DNA of 64,000 bases. It comes from Cordilura impudica (lineage: Eukaryota > Arthropoda > Insecta > Diptera > Scathophagidae). Positions 56,201-64,000 of this stretch are shown here, one piece after another. The DNA is taken from NCBI GenBank assembly GCA_963682025.1, contig OY821519.1, positions 250,478,358 to 250,542,357 of the forward strand. Reading direction: 5' to 3'. Under the pieces are notes generated by a model, which was given only the letters and a program-made list of their open reading frames with translations, was not told the DNA's origin and ran no database searches. Position 1 is the first letter of the stretch. Each line of letters starts with the position of its first letter. The position numbers and the translations under genes were made by a program.

Positions 56201-56630
56201 ATAAAGGATGCGTTTTTCAAAGAAGTTGGACTAAAAGTAGACTATCTCAGGTGCGGATACGGGAACTCAAACGATGGAAACACTTCGCGTCGATTTTTTT
56301 GAAAATGATGAGGCAGTAACTCGAATCATTGGGATTAACAATCAAACCATTAAAGAATTGGGAACGATCTTGAATGTTTTAAACTGCAAAGGAAAGGTAA
56401 ATTCTACAAGATATGGAGAATGTGCTTCGAAAACTGCATCACTTTTGGCGGAAATGTATCCACTGAAGAAATTGACTCTTACAGTCCATAAAAATTGGCA
56501 CATGGCAAAGATTTAATTTAATATCAGTCTTTGCTAATGGGAGACCTTTCCGAAGAAGCTCATTAAAAATGTAGCTGCTCGATGAGCATTATCTTTCAGA
56601 TAAATTTTAACTTCTTTAATTATCTCAATT
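56201..56630 (+). pseudogene. Transib/RAG1-like transposase fragment
   Basis: A plus-strand fragment of the C-terminal half reads IKDAFFKEVGLKVDYLR, then GYGNSNDGNTSRRFF, interrupted by a T7 run (56294-56300) that adds one base and shifts the frame. It continues with ECASKTASLLAEMYPLKKLT and VHKNWHMAKI, and after another shift GDLSEEAH near 56545, the region of the catalytic Glu. It parallels codons 135-255 of segment 3 at 3.7-5.7 kb but differs from both other copies, so it is a separate lineage. It may end at the CACTGTG at 56662-56668. Confidence 0.75.
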
Positions 56631-56886
56631 GGTTAAAAAGTTATTAAAACACAAATGGCGCCACTGTGCATCGCACAGAGTCGTATTTGCACGATCTACG
56701 CGGCCAAAAATATTTTTATGCTGAATTGTTATCTGAACAATGTAAATAAATTAAAAAACAATTTTTCGCAATAAATATATATATAGATTTAAGTTTATAT
56801 ACATTATATATTTAAAAAAAAAGCAAAATAATACAATTTTCGGTCTGTACAAAGGGAAATAACATAAAAATGCTACTTTATTGGCA

Positions 56887-58621
56887 TTATTCATCACTAT
56901 CCGATGAACTTTCTGATATATTGGGGTCTGCAGTTGCAAACATGGCCAAAGTTTCAGGTACAAATGTTCCAGATTTCATTATGTTTACAGTCCGCATGCT
57001 ACTAAGCATAGGATCAGAAGTAAGTAGAAGGCGATTAAAAATATCCTGATTACAGCTTTCCCTTGAAAATTTTCTCGCATAATCTTGGCGGTAACATCTA
57101 AAATGTTTCTTGCGAGCCTCAGCTGCTTCCTCGGAAAGCTATACGATTGGTAATAATGCCTTTTCAATGATGATTGCGCCATGTACTAAAAGCTTGTGCA
57201 TTGTTGGCGTCATAGGGTGTCAATCATATAGATCCACATAAACAGCAGTTTCTGAAGCATATTTTTCATACTTTACGGGATCAATTTTGGATCCGCTCGA
57301 AATTGCTTCCAATATGACTTTTAGTCTGTAAATTAGCTCATAGGCATATGTATTATTAGGCCTGTTTCATTGCGAAACCTTCTTTGTATCTCTTTCTTGG
57401 TTTGCTCTTCAATATCTTTCTCCTCTTTAGATTTCCTTTCCCAGTTTTTCTGCATTTGGAGTTTATAGGCTAAATGTAGGATAAATTCAAAAATTCGAAT
57501 TCTGGCATGCAACATCGATATGCCGAATTCAAGGGCTGCAAAATTCACTTCTCTTGTGTAGTCCAATTTATTAAAATCTTTCGAGGTTGCTCCACATATA
57601 TAGCACCTACTTGTGGACTTTGTACCTGTGGCGGCATTGCAGACCTTTCCATCTACCATGGTCAGTACAAATGTGTGCTTTATTAAGAATTTTTTCTCCG
57701 CTATATTGACCTCTGTTGGGACTAACGAGTTAATAGCGCTTTTAACATGTCTTATTTCCTCTTCAGTAACATCAGTTGTTTCCTTGACAAAACGGAATCT
57801 TATTGGTCGACAAAATCGCGGTGAAGAGGGCGTTTGATTGTTCCATAAAACTTTATTATCTCCACCAACTAATTGGTCAGGTACAAAGCAGCTTTGAAAT
57901 ATATTTGAATCCGAATCGGTATCATTTTATAGTTTTTGCTTAAACTGTGATTGCTTGGACCCATCGCAACCCCATTTATTTATGAGAGTTAGGCATTTAC
58001 GCTCTTGCACCTTTAAAGTCTCCAATAGCTCTTCTAGGTATTACGATAAACGCCTAGCGGTAACATCCATTAGAAGCTGGAATTGAGCTTCGGCACTAGC
58101 ACTTCTCACCGTAATCGATTCTTTAAGTTGGTAAATTGTCTGCTTGGCTTTTAGTAAGCGGCTATAGCATGGAAAATACTTTTTATTGGTCTTTCTTATA
58201 GTTTTGTACTGTCCAAGTGTCAAATCGGCATCTACAAACATTTGCAAAGCTTGCATTGGTGTTAAGGAGGAGTCTTGCTTTTTACTTGATTTCGTACAGT
58301 AAAATGCCTTTTTATATTTAGTTGCTCGTGTCGGAGTACTAGTGATATCTTTTTTTACCAGATTTGCCCAGTTCAACAGTCGCAGCATGGATTATGATAT
58401 CCTTTTCAAAATTAGAACGAAGTTCTTCAGTCATTCGCCTTTTGCTCCTCTCACTTAAGTCTTCGAACGACTTGGATGGTCGACCTGGCCGTTTTTGTGT
58501 CTCAACACAGGTATTTCGAAAGTACCTTCTAACCAAGTTTGGTTGTATTTTAGAAAATTAGCTTCTTTATAATGAGCTTTAACCCACCTTTGTTTCAGTT
58601 CTGATTTGAAAAGGGCAAAAC
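56887..58621 (-). pseudogene. Transib/RAG1-core-like transposase, decayed
   Basis: The frame can be followed on the minus strand with shifts and at least three stops. The N-terminal segment is LFKSELKQRWVKAHYKEANF up to the repeat A junction, then a PGRPSKSFEDLSERSKRR region. Catalytic Asp lies in KWGCDGSKQSQFKQ (codon about 57962-57964), then PSSPRFCRPIRF and LTMVDGKVCNAA with the second Asp (near 57655). CYICGATSKDF gives the Cys pair; MHKLLVHG carries the His pair. LSEEAAEARKKHFRCYR has the candidate catalytic Glu, then CNQDIFNRLLLTSDP, and an acidic tail ends at TAA 56887-56889. About 25-30 codons around the GNSNDGNTARRFF motif are deleted near 57350. More N-terminal sequence probably lies beyond the nested repeat, at 59403-59480. 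Inactive. Confidence 0.85.
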
Positions 58622-58624
58622 CAT

Positions 58625-59402
58625 GTTTATACATTATACCACTATGTGGTTTGGGTATAATGACTTTGTGCTGCTGTTTGTAACAACCAAAAATATTTGA
58701 CCTAGACCCATCTTTGATTATACCGATCGAATCAGAATCACTTTTTGAGTTGATTTAACAATGTCCGTCCGTCCGTCCGTCTGTGTGTCCATGTAAACTT
58801 TGTAATCAAACTGCAGGTCGCAAATATGAATATATTTTGATGAAATTTGGTATATAAGCTTTTATCGGCCATGGGATGAACGGTATTGAAATTGGTGAGA
58901 AGCGGTCCATGCTCAGACCTAGCCCCCATACAAATTACCCCTATGAAATCGACATAAATTGCCATAAGATCCAAATTGTCATATAGATCTTACTCAAATT
59001 GGGTTTGTATGCGTTCATTACATCCATTAATGAGTAGTCCAAAAATGATCCCTTTGGCCCCATATAGACTGCTTCCCGATCTTCACTTAAATCTATTAAA
59101 AACAAAAATAATGCACTGATTCTTCTCAAATTTTGTTTGCATATATTTTTGCAAAATAAAAGAGACTTTACCAAACATGATCAGGATTGGTCCATTTTTG
59201 GACCTAGTCCCCATATAGATATAGCATCCGATATGAACTTTTTCATATCTGCAGCCAAAAAATTTAATAAAAATCCCACTCAAATTTGGTTTTTGTTTAA
59301 TTTCTATGTCCAGTTAGTTGGGCCTAAGAGATAGGGTTTCTAAACGCATGGTATAGGGTATCGTATAGTCGGTCTAGACCGACTATAATTTTCTTACTTG
59401 TT
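58625..59402 (-). mobile_element. Repeat A, full-length, nested in the Transib transposase
   Basis: This complete inverted copy runs from the 3' hairpin (ACCACTATGTGGT) through a (GTCC)n microsatellite at 58762-58785 to the palindrome and CTTACTTGT at 59402. It interrupts the transposase N-terminal region and so is younger than the Transib insertion. Confidence 0.9.
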
Positions 59403-60366
59403 CAATTTAATAATTTGGTCTTCATTATAATTTTCACATGAAAAAGTTAATCTTTTAGATAGTTTAGTTTTGCATCTAAACTAGCTGTCGAATAAGTATT
59501 GTCGAGTCACAATCTTTACTCCTGATTCACGCTCTGAAATTAAAATAAACATACATTAAGTTAAAAGACACTAACAAATATTTCTAATTTTATACGAAGT
59601 TTCGCTACATATCTTTAACCCCTCAAAACTATATTTATCCGGAATTTTCCGGACACGATTTTGATACTAGTTATAAGTAAAAAGATCATATAACAACCTG
59701 TAATAATAACGATAGCCCGATGTACCCCGATACAAAAACACTAGTAAAGAAAAATATTGAAGGAAATCAGGGTACGAAAAAGACATTTTTTATAAGTTGA
59801 AATAATAATGTTGTTTTGTAGTTTACCATGACTTTATTAATGTAATCTGTAAGTTTCTTACCTTCTTCAGTAGAATCCATCACTTTTAATTTGTAACAAG
59901 AACTTGTTAGCATAAAAAATAACTTGAGAAGTTCGTTTAATAAAGCGCGTCGACGAGAACAGATACGTACACTAGGTGAAACGTTTCAATTCCGACTAAC
60001 GCCACGGGTGCACGGTGCGCATTAGCAGGTAGAAAAGGGACGGGTTCTGTTCACGGGTTAGTCCTTTGTTCGGGGAACCGGTTTTTATGAATAGTATTAT
60101 TTTGGGATTGGAACTTTTTTTTTATTATTTATTATTTATTTATTAGGTCAATGCAATAAATCCTTACAGACCTGTATAAATGATATAATTACATATGTAC
60201 ATATATTGAAACAATTAAATGATTTAAAAATAAAAACAAATAGTTAGGAATTTAAGAAAATAATGATATTATGCTTAATTACATCATGTTCAACGAAAAA
60301 TCAATTAATTGATAAAGATTATTATAAACACAACAAATTCTTCTAAAAGGATCAGCTAGAGCATAG
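59403..60366. other. Transib 5' region with a GC-rich patch
   Basis: This internal sequence lies upstream of the transposase (minus orientation). 59403-59480 may encode more of the N-terminus. 59940-60085 is conspicuously GC-rich (CGCGTCGACGAGAACAGATA, ACGGGTGCACGGTGCGCATT) and could be the element's promoter or untranslated leader. 60105-60360 is AT-rich. Confidence 0.5.
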
Positions 60367-60429
60367 TTGGCCGCGTAGATCGAGCAAATACGACACTGTG
60401 CGTCGGTGGTTTACTTAGAGGCTGTCCTC

Positions 60430-61501
60430 AAACAAGTTTTAAAATAGAATTATTTTTTTTATTTTATGTTTATTTTAAGTATGGAAACCATTTTTTTTTT
60501 TTATTTCAAAGCCTTTCAGAAGAATTTTACTTGGAGTATTTTGAAGGCCCTCCCCAACTAAATTTTCCAGAAAAATATATTTTTTTTTAATTTTATTTCT
60601 ATTTTATTTTTCATTTCAAATCAAATCTGAAAAATTTTTATAAGAACAATCCTTTCAGGTCAAATAACTATTTTTAATTTTATTTTTATTTTATGTATAT
60701 ACCGAAAACGTTTTAATTCAAATCCCATCAGAATTTTTTTATAGTACTACCCCTTGGCTTCTATTTTTTCAAATCGCTTCAGAATTTTTTTTCTATATTT
60801 TCACCCCTTGAGGTTTGTTGTAGGTCTTCCGCCATTCAATTTACCAGTAAATTAGTTTTTTAATTTAATTTAATTTAATTTAAATTTTATTTTATGTGTC
60901 GAAAAATTTTATATTTTAAATCCCGTTAGAAAATTCTTTATAGCAGCATCCTTCATGAGGTTTTGCACCCCGTCCAAATCCAACTTTTCCAGTATAATAT
61001 TTTTTCCAGTTTTAGTTTTATTTTTGTATCGAAGCCATTTTTATTTCAATTTCAAGCAGAAAAATTTGTATAGGACCAATCGTGATTTTTTATAAATTTT
61101 TTTTTTGCATCTTATGTGTCGAAATATTTTATTTCAAACGCGTACTGAATATTTTTTATAGGACCACCCTTTCAGAAAAATTTGTCTGGCACCACCTCTC
61201 GGGGGTGTTCGAAGACCTTCCACTAAAAATTTTTTCAATAAAATTAATTTAAAATGTTATTTTTTATAAGTAAACCATTTTATATTTCAAAGATTTCAGA
61301 AAAATTTTTCTAGGACTACCTCTCGGGGATTTTTGAAGTCCCTACAGCATCGAATTTTCCAGTAAAATAAATTCTTTTAATTTTTTTTTCTTTATCTTAT
61401 GTATCGAAACCATTTTTGATTTTAAATTCCATTAAAAATTTTTGTATAGCACCATCACTCGGTGGGGTTTTGTACTCCTTCCCAATTTAATTTTTCCAGC
61501 T
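60430..61501. repeat. About 115-140-bp satellite, first block
   Basis: Monomers carry the ordered phrases TTTCAAATC...CAGAAAAATTTT, TATAGGACCACC, CTCGGGG-TTTT, AAGGCCCTCCCCAA-T, GAATTTTCCAGTAAAAT, then a T-rich tract and TTTTATGTATCGAAACCATT. About eight monomers lie here. Spacing between successive 'GAATTTTCCAG' marks is roughly 115-140 bases. Copies are diverged. Confidence 0.85.
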
Positions 61502-62301
61502 TTTTATACCCTATACCACTATGTGGTTTGGGTATAATGACTTTGTGCTGCTGTTTGTAACAACCAAAAATATTTGACCTACACCCATCTTTAATTATAC
61601 CGATCGAATCTGAATCACTATCTGATTCGATTTAACGATGTCCGTCCGTCCGTCCGTCTGTGTGTCCATGTAAAGCTTGTAATCAAACTGCAGGTCGCAA
61701 ATATGAATATATTTTGACGAAATTTGGTATTTAACCTTTTATCGGCCATGGGATGAACGCTGTTGAAATTGGTGAGAATCGATCTATGTTTAGACCTAGC
61801 CCCCATACAAATGAACCCTATGAAATCGACATAAATTGCCATAAGATCCAAATTATCACTCAAATCTTAGTCAAATTGGGTTTGTGAGTATATATTACAT
61901 CCATTAATCAGTAGTCCAAAAATGATCCCTATTGGACAACTCTTAGTCATAGGCCCCATATAGAGCTGCTTCCCGATCTTCACTTAAATCTATCAAAAAA
62001 CAAAAATATTGCACTGATTCTTCTCAAATTTTGTTTGTATAGATTTTTGCAAAATACAAGAGACCTTACCAAACATGGTGAGGATCGGTCCATTTTTGGG
62101 TCTAGTCCCGATATAGATATAACATCCGATATGAACTTTTTCATATCTGCTGCCGAAAAAATTAATAAAAATCCCACTCAAATTTGGTTTATGCTTATTT
62201 TCTATATCCAGTTAGTTGGGCCTGAGAGATAGGGTCTCTAAACGCATGGTATAGGGTATCATATAGTCGGTCTAGACCGACTATAATTTTCTTAATTGTT
62301 T
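61502..62301 (-). mobile_element. Repeat A, full-length, in the satellite
   Basis: This inverted copy has intact 3' and 5' landmarks. It includes the phrase ATTGGACAACTCTTAGTCAT, which the tandem copies at 12-14.6 kb lack but the diverged copies at 19 and 31 kb share in altered form, so it represents a longer, older subtype. The GTCC run is at 61638-61660. Confidence 0.88.
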
Positions 62302-62420
62302 TCAAATTGATTTCTGTTTGTTTTTATATCAAAATCATTTCATATTTCAAATCCTATCAGAATAATTTGTGTAGGGCCAATCACGAATGTCTTCTCAGTC
62401 TATTTTCAAGTCAAATGGAT
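62302..62420. repeat. One satellite monomer between two repeat A copies
   Basis: TTTCATATTTCAAATCCTAT through GTGTAGGGCCAATCACG corresponds to part of the flanking satellite monomer. Confidence 0.65.
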
Positions 62421-63132
62421 TTATATACCCTATACCACTATCTGGTCAGGGTATATAAATGACTTTTTGCTGATGTTTGCAACTACCAAAAATATTTGAC
62501 CTAGACCGATTGAATTAGAATCACTTTCTGAATCAATTTTGCGATGAACGTTCGTCCGTCGCAAATATGAATATGCAATTTCGTATATAAGCTATTATCG
62601 GCCACAAGATGAATGCTATTGAAATTGGCGAAAATCGGTTCATGGTCAGATCTAGTCCCCATACAAATGACCCCTATGAGATTGACTTAAATTCCACAGT
62701 ATCAAAATTATCGTATAGAACTCGGTCACATTGGGTTTGTGTATGCTTATTACATTAATTTACCAGTAGTCGAAAAATAAACCCTATAGGACAATTCATA
62801 GTCATGGCCCACATATGAAACTGATTCCCGATCTTCACTTAAACCGATCAAAAACAAAACTATTGTACAGACTTTTCTTAAATCTGGTTTAAATATATTT
62901 TTACACAAAAAAAGTGATCTTACCAAATATGGTCAGTATTGGTCAATTTTCCAACCTAGTCCCTATATAATTATAGCATCCGATATGAACTTTTCCAGAT
63001 CTGCAGGCAAAAAAATTAATAACAATGCCACTCAAATTTGGTTTATGCTTATTTTCTATATCTAATTAGTTGGACCTAAGAGATTGGTATAGGGTATCGC
63101 ATAGTCAGTCGAGACCGACTATAATGTTTCTC
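62421..63132 (-). mobile_element. Repeat A, diverged, in the satellite
   Basis: The landmarks run in minus orientation from TATACCCTATACCACTATCT to ATAGTCAGTCGAGACCGACT. The palindrome has decayed, and the microsatellite has shrunk to CGTTCGTCCGTCG (62549-62561). Confidence 0.85.
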
Positions 63133-64000
63133 TACCCAAATCCCCTTGGAGGATTGCGAACTTCCTCCCAATTGAATTTTCCAGTAAAATGAGTATTTTG
63201 AAATTTTATTTTTATTAAATGTATCGCAATCCATTTCTTATTTCAAATCGTATCAGAATCATTTTTATAATATCACCTCTGGGGGTCTTGGAGGCCCTTC
63301 CAAATCGAATTTTGCAGATTTTTTTTTTCAATTTTCTTATTACTTAATGTATCGCAACTATTTTCAATTTCAAATCGAATCAAAAATTTTTCTATAGGAC
63401 CCATCGTCGGCCGGTTTTTGTTCCCCTTTCCAGTTGCATTTTTCAGTAATATGAGTTTTTTTTCATTGGTACGGCTTTTATTAAATTCGATCAAAACATT
63501 TTTTATAGTTTCACCCCTCGGCGGTTCCTTTAGAGGCCCTCCCCAATCGAATTTTGAAGTAAAATTAGTTTTTTTTTATTTTGTTTTCATTTTAAGTATC
63601 GAAACCATTCTACTATTTCAAAGCAATTCAGAAAAATTTTCTAGTCCACCTCTCAGGATTTCCTGAAGGCCCTCTTCAATCGAAGTTTCCAGAAAAAATA
63701 TTTTTTTTAAATTTTGTTTCTATTTTATATATCGCAACCATTTTCAATTTCAAATCAAATCCGAAAATTTTTTATACGACCAAATTAAAAAAAAAAAACA
63801 ATTTTTATTTTATTTCTATTCTATGTTTCGCAACCGTTTTTTATTTCGATTTGCACTAGAAGGGGAAAGGAGGTTTTGAGCTTCCATTATCTTTTATTTT
63901 TTTTATATGGCAATACTTTATTTTTTCAAATCAAATCAAAAGCTTTATTATAAGTTCACCCCTCGGATGTTTTTAAAGTCCCTCTCCAAATACAATTTAG
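63133..64000. repeat. About 115-135-bp satellite, second block, to window end
   Basis: Further monomers continue to the last base. 'GAATTTT-CAG' marks fall near 63173, 63306, 63433, 63547 and 63681. The short frames at 63273-63666 are satellite artefacts. The array continues beyond the window. Confidence 0.85.

Larger units (their letters stand above)
56674..60400 (-). mobile_element. Transib element with both termini, 3.7 kb including a nested repeat A
   Basis: The left terminus CACAGAGTCGTATTTGCACG...GGCCAA (56674-56707) and the right terminus, read on the minus strand as CACAGTGTCGTATTTGCTCG...GGCCAA (60367-60400), match at 32 of 34 positions. Flanking pentamers CATCG (56669-56673) and CGTCG (60401-60405) differ by one base, as expected for a decayed 5-bp GC-rich target duplication. 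CACWGTG ends and 5-bp duplications are established hallmarks of Transib. Inside lies a minus-strand transposase relic (56887-about 59480), split by a repeat A copy (58625-59402). Without the nested repeat it is about 2.95 kb. Confidence 0.88.

Overview
The window is AT-rich eukaryotic nuclear DNA dominated by transposable elements and satellites. No complete host protein gene is recognisable. The one clearly functional-looking gene is an initiator tRNA-Met at 31625-31696. A dipteran (fly) source is likely but inferred: the tRNA looks like the fly initiator tRNA, and the commonest repeat has the layout of the DINE-1/mini-me (Helentron-associated) elements described in flies, including a GACG/GTCY microsatellite near its 3' end. 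No operon, ribosome-binding-site or CRISPR logic applies.

Layout. 0.5-1.8 kb: Tc1/mariner-superfamily relic. 3.7-5.7 kb: well preserved but frameshifted Transib/RAG1-core-like transposase. 7-10.2 kb: degenerate AT satellite of about 135 bp. 10.6-15.8 kb: one inverted and three tandem direct copies of dispersed repeat A, interleaved with a (TTAAAAA)n array up to about 1 kb long. 17.7-24.5 kb: more A and B repeats, a second mariner relic, and repeat X duplicated on both sides of an A element. 24.8-27.5 kb: satellite of about 20 bp. 28-33.8 kb: a giant hairpin element, A/B repeats and the tRNA. 34-36.9 kb: higher-GC patch with transposase and LINE-endonuclease relics and a 123-bp tandem repeat. 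38.7-48.8 kb: a Jockey-like LINE inserted in the 20-bp satellite and itself invaded by a hAT-like MITE, a 2.6-kb insert with a 17-bp target duplication, and a nearly intact mariner. 49.6-54.8 kb: coding remnants split by a MITE, plus old repeats. 56.2-60.4 kb: a Transib fragment abutting a second Transib element with both terminal inverted repeats and a 5-bp target duplication, with an A element inside its transposase. 56.0 and 60.4-64 kb: a satellite of about 115-135 bp interrupted by two A elements.

The main biological interest is the Transib/RAG1-like family: at least three recognisable copies, one with complete termini whose first bases (CACAGTG type) match the heptamer of V(D)J recombination signals. 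The nesting also gives relative dates. Removing the MITE and the mariner from the LINE restores its reading frame exactly. All protein-coding elements seen carry at least one disabling lesion.
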